Shown here: one piece after another, positions 1 to 6,891 of the stretch | How positions within the stretch are numbered: the stretch's first letter is position 1 | How the letters are laid out: the number at the start of each line of letters is the position of its first letter | DNA from: Thermotoga sp. | Lineage (GTDB): Bacteria; Thermotogota; Thermotogae; B21-G9 | DNA: 9,778 nt | Reading direction: 5' to 3' | Assembly: GCA_003641545.1 (NCBI GenBank) | Contig: QNAU01000033.1 | Location: 1 to 9,778 of the forward strand | Made by a program: the position numbers and the translations under genes | The notes under the pieces: model-generated | Database searches by the model: none | What the model was told of the DNA's origin: nothing | The model's input: the letters and a program-made list of their open reading frames with translations, nothing else

Positions 1-59
1 GTCGATATTCTTGTTCAGTTTTCCAGGTTTTTAGATTGCTTGTAAACTAATTTTTACAT

Positions 60-90
60 TAGACAGGGTGTAAAGGAATTATGATAGAAT
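60..90 (+). promoter_or_regulatory. Candidate promoter of the ABC importer operon
   Basis: An extended -10 element TGATAGAAT (82-90, hexamer TAGAAT at 85-90) follows a TAGACA box (60-65). The 19-bp spacer is longer than ideal, so the -35 assignment is weaker than the -10. Transcription would start near 97 and give a leader of about 30 nt carrying the strong SD of the binding-protein gene. The stretch before it (1-59) is AT-rich and holds no supported gene. A frame open from base 1 to the TAA at 43-45 could be the last few codons of an upstream gene, but it is too short to judge. Confidence 0.45.
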
Positions 91-111
91 ATCTGGATAT
101 CCATTTCCTAT

Positions 112-120
112 AGGAGGTGA
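112..120 (+). promoter_or_regulatory. Strong ribosome binding site of the solute-binding protein gene
   Basis: AGGAGGTGA is a near-full match to the 16S anti-SD and sits 6 nt before the ATG at 127. It is the longest SD match in the window, consistent with high expression of a binding protein, and it fixes the start codon. Confidence 0.85.
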
Positions 121-126
121 AGTTCG

Positions 127-1689
127 ATGAGAAAATCTCTTCTGCTGTTCCTTTTCATTGTTCTCTCGCTTTCAGTGATTCTTTACTCCGTCGAGCCGAA
201 GAAAGGTGGAACGATGGTCATAGCATACTGGGGAGATCCGATATCCTTCAATCCAGATGCGAAGATCGATGATGCGGGAAGTGGGATATACGGTTGTATA
301 TTCAGCAGACTCGTTGCCCTTGATACCAACTACAACGTTATACCTGATCTGGCAGAAAGTTGGGAGGTTTCGGATGACGGATTGACCTACACGTTCCATT
401 TGAGAAGGAATGTGAAGTGGCATGATGGACATCCTTTCACTTCCGCGGATGTTGTATGGACTCTGAACCAGATAAAATCACACAAGGAAGCACCTGCGAG
501 CAGACATTTCAAGGATGTTGAAAGTATAGAAGCACCCGACGATTACACCGTTGTTATAAAGATGAAACATCCATCAGCACCGTTCCTTGGATTCCTGGCA
601 TGGTATGGAACATACATAATGCCAAAACATCTCTACGACATCACGAAGGATGGTTCACCCGTCGATTGGCTCGATAATCCACATAACCAGAAACCGATCG
701 GAACGGGACCATTCAAATTCGTCGAATGGGTCAAGGGAGATCACGTCACACTTGAGAAGAATCCAGATTACTTCTTGGGAGAGCCGTATCTCGACAGGAT
801 TGTCTTCAAGATAATACCGGATGAGAACACCGCAGTTCAGGCTTTCATAAATGGTGAGGCAGATGTGGATCAGAACACGAGCATGGCTCAAGTGGATATG
901 CTTACGAAGATACCGGGTGTTGTTGTGGGTATGAAACCAGGTCCGAGCAGGTTCTACATGAGTTACAACGTTGGGAGAAGGGACTCTCCAATGCACGATA
1001 AGAAGGTCAGGCTTGCGGTTGCTTACGCTCTCAACAGGAAAGAGATATTCAAGAAGGCTATAAAACATGGAAAAGTTGCGGAGGGCTTCTACACTCCAGC
1101 AATTCCGTGGGCATTCAATCCGAACGCCAAGATTCCTGAATACGACCCTGAACTGGCGGAGAAACTCTTGGATGAAGCGGGATACCCGAGAAAAGAGGAT
1201 GGATACAGATTCGAAATAACCTTGGTTTACTTCACTGGCCAGGAATGGAGGGATATGTCGACGATCATAAAAGAGCAACTGGATAAGGTTGGGATAAAGG
1301 TCAAACTGGAAGAATATGAGATAGCGGCATACATAGAGAAGGTTTTGAAGGCGGGAGATTTTGATCTGACCGTTTTAGACGGTTTCCAAGGTCCTGATCC
1401 AGACAATCTGAAGTTGAGAGTTGGAACAGGTGGGGACATAAACGTCATGGGATACTCGAACAAAGAAGTTGACGAACTTTTGGAGAAAGCTGCAAGGATA
1501 TCGGATAAAAATGAAAGAGCGAAGTATTACTTCAAGGTCCAAGAAATACTGGCTGAGGATCTGCCGATCTATCCCATAGCGGAGGTTACTTATCTATACG
1601 TTCACAAGGATTACGTTAAGGATCTACCATACCAACTTCCAAATGTTGTTGCATACAACAACTATGCGAAAACTTGGCTGGATAAGTGA
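127..1689 (+). CDS. Family-5 extracellular solute-binding protein of an ABC importer (peptide or oligosaccharide)
   Basis: A 520-residue secreted binding protein that delivers ligand to the permeases encoded downstream. Residues 1-21 form a signal peptide: basic MRK, a hydrophobic core of about 17 residues, and likely cleavage near residues 20-23. No lipobox cysteine is present, so it is probably soluble in the periplasm or held by its signal sequence. SBP_bac_5 hallmarks are LAESWEVSDDG (75-85), then the KWHDGHPFTSADV stretch (97-109), and GTGPFKFVEW (192-201). The C-terminal lobe contains GPDPDN and a YSNKEVDELLEKA helix. Length is typical of DppA/OppA-type proteins (about 500-600). The ATG at 127 has a very strong SD. 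Oligosaccharide-binding members exist in the same family, especially in Thermotogae, so peptide specificity is inferred only from the neighbouring carboxypeptidase gene. Confidence 0.95.
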   Translation: MRKSLLLFLFIVLSLSVILYSVEPKKGGTMVIAYWGDPISFNPDAKIDDAGSGIYGCIFSRLVALDTNYNVIPDLAESWEVSDDGLTYTFHLRRNVKWHDGHPFTSADVVWTLNQIKSHKEAPASRHFKDVESIEAPDDYTVVIKMKHPSAPFLGFLAWYGTYIMPKHLYDITKDGSPVDWLDNPHNQKPIGTGPFKFVEWVKGDHVTLEKNPDYFLGEPYLDRIVFKIIPDENTAVQAFINGEADVDQNTSMAQVDMLTKIPGVVVGMKPGPSRFYMSYNVGRRDSPMHDKKVRLAVAYALNRKEIFKKAIKHGKVAEGFYTPAIPWAFNPNAKIPEYDPELAEKLLDEAGYPRKEDGYRFEITLVYFTGQEWRDMSTIIKEQLDKVGIKVKLEEYEIAAYIEKVLKAGDFDLTVLDGFQGPDPDNLKLRVGTGGDINVMGYSNKEVDELLEKAARISDKNERAKYYFKVQEILAEDLPIYPIAEVTYLYVHKDYVKDLPYQLPNVVAYNNYAKTWLDK

Positions 1690-1699
1690 AGGTAATCTT

Positions 1700-1727
1700 G
1701 GACCCGGCGTGAATCTTTGCCGGGTCC
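1700..1727 (+). terminator. Intercistronic GC-rich stem-loop between binding-protein and permease genes
   Basis: A perfect 9-bp inverted repeat (GGACCCGGC at 1700-1708, GCCGGGTCC at 1719-1727) with a 10-nt loop lies 10 nt after the binding-protein stop. It has no downstream U-run (the sequence continues CCTTGATTCG), so it is not a standard intrinsic terminator. Its place after the first gene of an importer operon fits a partial attenuator or 3' mRNA stabiliser that keeps binding protein in excess over permease. The fold is seen directly; the function is inferred. Confidence 0.65.
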
Positions 1728-1751
1728 CTTGATTCGCAGAGGTGATGAAGG

Positions 1752-2726
1752 TTGGGTAATTTCACCAGGTATCTCATTAGAAGAATAACAGCGGTTCTGG
1801 TGATGATCTTTCTGGTGATGTCCCTGAATTTCTTCATAATACATGCAGCTCCGGGTGATCCGGTGACGATAATGACTGGACTTGAGAATCCATCCAAAGA
1901 GATCATAGAAACGCTGAAGAAAAAGTATGGTCTGGATAAACCCCTGGTGGTTCAATATATAAAATATTTTTCAAATTTATTGAAAGGAAATCTCGGTTAC
2001 TCTTATGTTTACGACCAACCCACGTGGCATCTGATAAGAGAGAGAATCTTTCCAACCTTGGTGTTAACTCTGACTGGATCCGTGGTTGCGTTCATCCTTG
2101 GGATATATCTGGCTATATGGGTCAGTCATCTGAGGCAGAGGTTCGGTGAGACGATCGTCTCCACTGTAAATTACATCCTGTATGCCACACCATCATTTTG
2201 GCTGGCGTTGATTCTGATACTCATCTTTTCATCCAAGCTGAAGATATTGCCAACTTCTGGAATGTATGACCTGAGAGCATCTTACCATGGGTTCAGAAAA
2301 TTTCTCGATCTTCTCAGACATTTGATTCTTCCAGCTGGAACCTTGGCCCTCATACAACTTCCGATATTTTACAGGGTGACGAGAACGAGCATAATTCAGA
2401 GTGAGAAGGAGGAATATGTCACAACGTTGACAGCGATAGGAGTATCGAAGGAAAAACTTTTCAAGAAGTATGTGCTGAAGAATGCGATACTTCCAACTGT
2501 GACCATATTCGGTATAACTCTTGGATTCTCGATAACCGGTGCGGTTCTGGTTGAAATAGTCTTCGCTTGGCCCGGTATGGGAAGGCTGATGTTCGATGCC
2601 ATATTCAGGAGGGATTATCAGTTACTTTTGGGTATATATTTTCTCATGGCAGTTTTGATAAGTATAGCCATGATAATAACCGATATTCTCATAGCCATTC
2701 TCGACCCGAGAATAAGAATCACATGA
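1752..2726 (+). CDS. dppB: DppB/OppB-family ABC permease
   Basis: A 324-residue inner-membrane permease, one half of the translocation pore. It has about six hydrophobic segments (roughly 12-32, 101-124, 138-160, 190-210, 250-272, 291-316). The N-terminal AAPGDP motif (32-37) is typical of DppB/OppB. The EAA coupling loop runs about 222-248: the invariant glycine is G230, and the stretch ends NAILP (244-248). The family's ARAKG is TLTAIG here (225-230). The conserved FAWPGMGRL (271-279) follows. The start is TTG at 1752, placed by the AGAGGTGAT SD just upstream; the ATG at 1745 is followed by a stop in its frame. The gene begins 62 nt after the binding-protein stop, beyond the stem-loop. Length is normal for the family. 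Family is certain; substrate is not. Confidence 0.95.
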   Translation: MGNFTRYLIRRITAVLVMIFLVMSLNFFIIHAAPGDPVTIMTGLENPSKEIIETLKKKYGLDKPLVVQYIKYFSNLLKGNLGYSYVYDQPTWHLIRERIFPTLVLTLTGSVVAFILGIYLAIWVSHLRQRFGETIVSTVNYILYATPSFWLALILILIFSSKLKILPTSGMYDLRASYHGFRKFLDLLRHLILPAGTLALIQLPIFYRVTRTSIIQSEKEEYVTTLTAIGVSKEKLFKKYVLKNAILPTVTIFGITLGFSITGAVLVEIVFAWPGMGRLMFDAIFRRDYQLLLGIYFLMAVLISIAMIITDILIAILDPRIRIT

Positions 2727-2748
2727 TGAATTAGAGGTGTGATGAGAT

Positions 2749-3594
2749 ATGAAGCTGAAGGAATTTTGGAAGAGATATTTCGAACATCCTTACGGAGTTG
2801 CTGGTTTCGTGATATTCGCTGTGCTTTTATTCATGGCGATATTCGCTCCGCTCATATCCATGGGCAAACCGAATGAGATGTCCGGTGATATTCTGAGCCC
2901 TCCAAGTTTGAAATACCCATTTGGAACGGATCACCTCGGAAGGAGCGTTTACAGTAGAATAGTCTATGGAACCAGGGTGTCCCTCTCAGTTGGTTTCGTC
3001 GCAGCTGGCTTATCCGCCCTCATCGGTATATTCATAGGAGCATTCTCGGGATATTTCGGAGGAATGGTTGATGAAGTTATGAGCAAGATAATAGATTCAT
3101 TTCTAATGATACCGGTCTTCTTTTTGATCCTGATAATAGTCGCCATATTCGGGAGTAATCTCTTCTACATAATGCTGGTCATCGGATTGACAACGTGGCC
3201 CAGAAACGCAAGGATAATGAGGGCTCAAACTCTTTCTTTGAAGGAGAGAGCATTCGTCAAGGTGGCAAAATCCTTGGGTGAGGGTGATTTGAGAATACTA
3301 ATGACTCACATAATACCAAACGGGATGTATCCAGTGGTTGCCAACAGTGCACTTCAGATGGGGGGAGCGATACTCGCGGAGGCTGCTTTGAGCTTTCTGG
3401 GTCTCGGTGATCCGAACATAACCAGCTGGGGAAAGATGATAAACGAGGCGAGAACCTATATGGCATTCGCATGGTGGACGATTGTTTTCCCAGGAATATT
3501 CATAATTCTTGCCGTAGTGGCTTTTTCTTTCATAGCTGATGGATTACAATATGCACTCTACCCGAAGTTGAAAGAGGTGGAAGAGAGTGGATGA
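2749..3594 (+). CDS. dppC: DppC/OppC-family ABC permease
   Basis: A 281-residue inner-membrane permease pairing with the DppB-type protein. It opens with a short cytoplasmic tail and first membrane segment (about 15-35). Next comes the OppC hallmark FGTDHLGRSVYSRI (58-71), then segments at about 77-100, 115-135, 137-149, 197-216 and 245-264. The EAA loop spans AFVKVAKSLGEGD (168-180) to HIIPN (187-191), and the family motif LSFLGLGDPNITSWGKMI follows (214-231). The ATG at 2749 is the first start after the in-frame TGA at 2740-2742, with AGAGGTG ending 9 nt before it. The gap from the upstream permease is 22 nt. The last codons (KEVEE) also form the SD of the following ATPase gene, which starts before this gene stops, so the two are translationally coupled. 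Confidence 0.95.
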   Translation: MKLKEFWKRYFEHPYGVAGFVIFAVLLFMAIFAPLISMGKPNEMSGDILSPPSLKYPFGTDHLGRSVYSRIVYGTRVSLSVGFVAAGLSALIGIFIGAFSGYFGGMVDEVMSKIIDSFLMIPVFFLILIIVAIFGSNLFYIMLVIGLTTWPRNARIMRAQTLSLKERAFVKVAKSLGEGDLRILMTHIIPNGMYPVVANSALQMGGAILAEAALSFLGLGDPNITSWGKMINEARTYMAFAWWTIVFPGIFIILAVVAFSFIADGLQYALYPKLKEVEESG

Positions 3595-4555
3595 GGTTCT
3601 GGTGATAGAGAATCTCACGGTGGTGTATACGAAGAATGGTAAGAGAATAAAAGCGGTTGATCGTGTGGATCTGAAGGTGAATCAAGGGGATATGATCGGT
3701 ATAGTCGGTGAATCGGGATCTGGGAAGTCAACCTTAGCCCATGCGGTTATGGGACTTCTACCATCGAACGGATTCATAGCTGAAGGTAAGATAAGGCTCT
3801 TAGGGTATGAGATAACGAGGCTCAATGATGACGAGATGAGGAAGATAAGGTGGAAAGAATTCTCCATGGTGTTTCAGAAATCCATGAACGCTTTGAGTCC
3901 CGTCCACAAGATAGGGGAACAGATGAAAGAAGCGGTTATAGTGCATGAACCTGAAATAGGAGAAACTGAGGTGGAAAGTAGGATGAAGAAGGTGCTTGAC
4001 ATGGTCAACCTTCCTCACAGAGTTTTGAAGTCTTATCCACACGAATTATCCGGGGGAATGATGCAAAGGGTTATGATCGCGCTTGCCTTGATAAATAATC
4101 CGAAATTCGTCATATTCGACGAAGCGACGACGGCTTTAGATGTCGTGACACAGGGACAGATACTGGATGAAATCAAGAATCTGGTTGAAAGGCTTTCCTT
4201 AACGGGAATGGTTATAACACATGACATCGGTGTGGTCGCGGAGATCTGCAACAAGATAGCCGTCATGTATGCGGGAAGAATAGTTGAGGAGGGTCCAAAG
4301 GAGAAGATACTCTACGATCCTCTTCATCCATACACCAAAGCCCTCATCTCCTCACATCCGGAACTTGCCGAAGGTGGGGGCAGGATGAGGGGAATACCGG
4401 GAAACCTTCCGGATCTATCGAAGGAGATAAAAGGGTGTGTCTTTGCGGAGCGATGTCCACATGCGGAAAAAATATGTTTCGATGATAGACCGGGGTTTGT
4501 GAAAATATCGGGACGCAAGGTCGCATGTTTCAAGATCAAAGAGGTGGAAGAATGA
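3587..4555 (+). CDS. dppD: DppD/OppD-family ABC importer ATPase with C-terminal oligopeptide-transporter domain
   Basis: A 322-residue cytoplasmic ATPase, one of two that power the importer. Walker A is GESGSGKST (41-49), the Q-loop is Q97, and the signature is LSGGMMQR (154-161). Walker B is FVIFDEATTALD (174-185, D178/E179), and the switch histidine is H212. The C-terminal Oligo_HPY region starts at LHPYTKAL (246-253) and holds four cysteines, C284-X5-C290-X6-C297-X16-C314. In related mycobacterial Opp/Dpp ATPases such a set binds a [4Fe-4S] cluster. The residue after the Walker B glutamate is A180 rather than the usual proline. The start is GTG at 3587, set by GAGGTGG (3574-3580) with 6-nt spacing, and it overlaps the upstream stop by 8 nt. 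Length is standard. Confidence 0.96.
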   Translation: MDEVLVIENLTVVYTKNGKRIKAVDRVDLKVNQGDMIGIVGESGSGKSTLAHAVMGLLPSNGFIAEGKIRLLGYEITRLNDDEMRKIRWKEFSMVFQKSMNALSPVHKIGEQMKEAVIVHEPEIGETEVESRMKKVLDMVNLPHRVLKSYPHELSGGMMQRVMIALALINNPKFVIFDEATTALDVVTQGQILDEIKNLVERLSLTGMVITHDIGVVAEICNKIAVMYAGRIVEEGPKEKILYDPLHPYTKALISSHPELAEGGGRMRGIPGNLPDLSKEIKGCVFAERCPHAEKICFDDRPGFVKISGRKVACFKIKEVEE

Positions 4556-5514
4556 GCCTCGTGAAGGTCGAAAAACTTAGAAAATATTTCCCCTTGAGCA
4601 AATTCAGAAGAGGAAGATTCGTCAAAGCGGTAGATGGTGTCGATCTGAATGTGGAAAAAGGTGAGATACTTGGAATATTGGGTGAATCCGGATGTGGAAA
4701 ATCTACCCTCGGTCTGGTGATGAGTAGATTGGAACTGGAAACATCTGGAAGAATACTGTTCGATGGTAAGGATCTCAGTGGAACCCTCAGGTTGAACACC
4801 GAGACGAGGAGGAGGATACAGATAATCTTTCAGAACCCGTACGACTCGTTTGATCCGCGGCTGAGCGTGAAAACCTCTCTGCTGACTCCTTTGAAAATAC
4901 ATAAGATAGGGAAAAATGATGAGGAGAGATTGAAAATCGTGGCGGAATACATGGAAAAAGCGGGATTGATTCCATACGATGATTTTCTCAGAAGATATCC
5001 ACACGAATTGAGCGGTGGACAGCTTCAGAGAATATCAGTTTTGAGAGCGATGATGTTGAAACCGGATTTTCTCGTGGCGGATGAATGCGTGTCGATGCTC
5101 GATGTGTCAGTCAGAGCGGAGGTTATAAATCTACTTCTGGATCTTGTGGAATCGAACTCCACTGCCACTATGTTCATAACCCACGATATCTCGCTGGGAA
5201 AATACGTCAGCAACAGAATGGCTGTGATGTATCTCGGAAAGATAGTTGAGATAGGCAAGACGGAGGATATAATGAACAACCCTCTCCATCCATACACGAG
5301 GATACTTATGAGCTATTCCCCTTCCCTGTTTAAAAGGATAGAGAGGATACCAGTTGAAGGAGAGGTTGGAAGTGTTGTGGGAGAACGAAAAGGATGTTAT
5401 TTTGCTGGTAGATGTCCGTTCTCAACCAAGGCGTGTTTTGAAATTCAACCGTCCCTTGTTGAGGTTGAGGATGGTCACCATGTTGCATGCCTTGAAGTTG
5501 AAAAACAACTCTGA
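4552..5514 (+). CDS. dppF: DppF/OppF-family ABC importer ATPase with C-terminal oligopeptide-transporter domain
   Basis: A 320-residue cytoplasmic ATPase, partner of the DppD-type subunit. Walker A is GESGCGKST (44-52), Q-loop Q94, signature LSGGQLQR (153-160), Walker B FLVADECVSMLD (173-184, D177/E178), switch histidine H211. The usual DEPVSMLD carries cysteine in place of proline (C179). The Oligo_HPY region begins at LHPYTRIL (245-252). Four cysteines follow, C282-X5-C288-X6-C295-X17-C313, matching the candidate [4Fe-4S] motif of the partner ATPase. The start is ATG at 4552, which overlaps the upstream TGA as ATGA and has GAGGTGG (4541-4547) 4 nt before it. An in-frame ATG at 4525 would add nine residues but lies before the SD. 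Confidence 0.96.
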   Translation: MSLVKVEKLRKYFPLSKFRRGRFVKAVDGVDLNVEKGEILGILGESGCGKSTLGLVMSRLELETSGRILFDGKDLSGTLRLNTETRRRIQIIFQNPYDSFDPRLSVKTSLLTPLKIHKIGKNDEERLKIVAEYMEKAGLIPYDDFLRRYPHELSGGQLQRISVLRAMMLKPDFLVADECVSMLDVSVRAEVINLLLDLVESNSTATMFITHDISLGKYVSNRMAVMYLGKIVEIGKTEDIMNNPLHPYTRILMSYSPSLFKRIERIPVEGEVGSVVGERKGCYFAGRCPFSTKACFEIQPSLVEVEDGHHVACLEVEKQL

Positions 5515-5529
5515 TCGGGAGGGATGAAG

Positions 5530-6891
5530 GTGGATATACTGAAAAAGATCATCGAGGAGGTTCCGGAGTACGATTCGTTCATGACCGTTGATGAGTTGAA
5601 CGAATCTTCATTCGAGCTGAAGAGAAAATATCCTGATACTGTGGATCTTTTCGAAATTGGAAGATCGACTGATGGAGAACCAATATACTGTCTCAAGCTT
5701 GGAAATGGGAAATTGAAGGCTCTTTTGTATGCATTCCCGCATCCGAACGAACCCGTTGGGAGTTTGATGCTCGATTACATATCTTGGAAGCTGGCTGAGT
5801 CGAGAGAGCTGATGAAATTGTTCGATTACACTTGGTTCATAATCAAAGTGGCGGATGTTGATGGTGCCAGATTGAACGAGGGGTGGTTCAAGAAGCCGTA
5901 TTCTTTCTTAGAATACATTCTGAATTACTACAGACCTGCTGGGAATCAACAGGTCGAATGGACTTTCCCAATAGATTACAAGACCTTGAAGTTCGATTCT
6001 CCCATTCCGGAGACGAAAGCCTTGATGAACATAATCGAACAGGAGAAACCCATATTCATATACAGTCTCCACAACGCGGGCTTTGGGGGAGTTTATTACT
6101 ACATAACTGAGGAAGCTCATCTACTCTACCCAATATACGAAAAATCCGCGGATGACAGAAATGTTCCCCTCGCCCTCGGTGAACCCGAGGTTCCATATGT
6201 GAAAAAGGTTGCGGATGCGGTTTACATGATGCCGACGACTGTCGAAACGTACGATTACCTCGAAAAATACGCAGATAAGGATCCCGCGAAGATAATAAAA
6301 AGTGGTGACAGCAGTTTTGGATACGCGAGAAAGTTCAATCCAAACCTTTTTGAACTCGTCTGTGAGGTTCCTTACTACTACGATGAGAGGATAGAGGATG
6401 AGAGAGAAACGGAGTTTATCAGGAGGGATCTCGTTCTCGAATTTCTGGAATTCCAGAAGGAGGATATGGAAGAACTGGAAAGGATGATGGAGAAGATCAA
6501 AGATAGAATAAATGTGAGGACGAAATTCCAGCAGGCTCTGGAATATTTTGTCGAAACATTTAAGGAAGGATTCCCCGCTCAGAAAAAGTGGGCTGAAACT
6601 TCCGACGAGTTGAACAGGAAGGCAACCGTTGCGGAGGAATTCGACAACAGATACGCGGCGAGATCCTATTCGCTTTTCAAGTGGGGTTTGTTCTTGAGGA
6701 TGCTCAAGGCGAACAACGAAGGTGGGAAATTTGAAGATGAAATAGAAAATGTGGAGAATAAGATAAAAAAGCGAGTTCAGGAACTCGAGGAAAAGGTCGA
6801 GTTCAACGTTATACCGATCAAAAAGCTCGTGCAGATACAACTGATGGCTGGATTGTATTCCATGTTGTATGTTCAGGGAAGAAACAGCTGA
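5530..6891 (+). CDS. Cytoplasmic M14-family zinc carboxypeptidase
   Basis: A 453-residue putative metallocarboxypeptidase that would remove C-terminal residues from imported peptides. The zinc motif is HPNE (H71, E74; M14 HxxE). A DVDGARLN stretch (109-116) resembles the NPDG...R substrate-carboxylate region. SLHNAG supplies the third zinc ligand (H181). An ELVCEVPYYYDE stretch (about 275-286) carries the likely catalytic glutamate, E279 or E275. No signal peptide is visible, so it should act in the cytosol. Residues about 300-453 are highly charged and helical with heptad-like spacing (around 304-330 and 400-424), beyond a minimal catalytic domain. The GTG at 5530 is chosen because GGGAGGG (5517-5523) ends 6 nt before it; the ATG at 5524 abuts that SD and would add only two residues. 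It lies 15 nt after the last ATPase gene. Peptidase fold is likely; exact specificity (carboxypeptidase, amidase or other M14 activity) is unknown. Confidence 0.85.
   Translation: MDILKKIIEEVPEYDSFMTVDELNESSFELKRKYPDTVDLFEIGRSTDGEPIYCLKLGNGKLKALLYAFPHPNEPVGSLMLDYISWKLAESRELMKLFDYTWFIIKVADVDGARLNEGWFKKPYSFLEYILNYYRPAGNQQVEWTFPIDYKTLKFDSPIPETKALMNIIEQEKPIFIYSLHNAGFGGVYYYITEEAHLLYPIYEKSADDRNVPLALGEPEVPYVKKVADAVYMMPTTVETYDYLEKYADKDPAKIIKSGDSSFGYARKFNPNLFELVCEVPYYYDERIEDERETEFIRRDLVLEFLEFQKEDMEELERMMEKIKDRINVRTKFQQALEYFVETFKEGFPAQKKWAETSDELNRKATVAEEFDNRYAARSYSLFKWGLFLRMLKANNEGGKFEDEIENVENKIKKRVQELEEKVEFNVIPIKKLVQIQLMAGLYSMLYVQGRNS

Noticed and set aside
1..45. C-terminal tail of an upstream gene ending at TAA 43-45
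   Set aside because: Only 14 codons are visible, with no recognisable motif, and the other frames are also briefly open, so it cannot be supported.
655..1278. 207-codon open frame antisense to the binding-protein gene
   Set aside because: It lies wholly inside a gene with strong family-5 binding-protein motifs, and its translation has no recognisable domain.
4525..4551. Upstream ATG at 4525 as start of the DppF-like ATPase
   Set aside because: It lies before the GAGGTGG SD (4541-4547). ATPases of this family begin close to the MSLVKVEKL-type strand, and the ATG at 4552 gives a typical ATGA overlap.
4324..5004. 226-codon antisense frame across the two ATPase genes
   Set aside because: It spans the junction of two well-supported ABC ATPase genes, and its translation is low-complexity without motifs.
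5524..5529. ATG at 5524 as start of the carboxypeptidase gene
   Set aside because: It directly abuts the GGGAGGG SD, leaving no spacing. GTG at 5530 has 6-nt spacing. The difference is only two residues, so this remains a mild preference.
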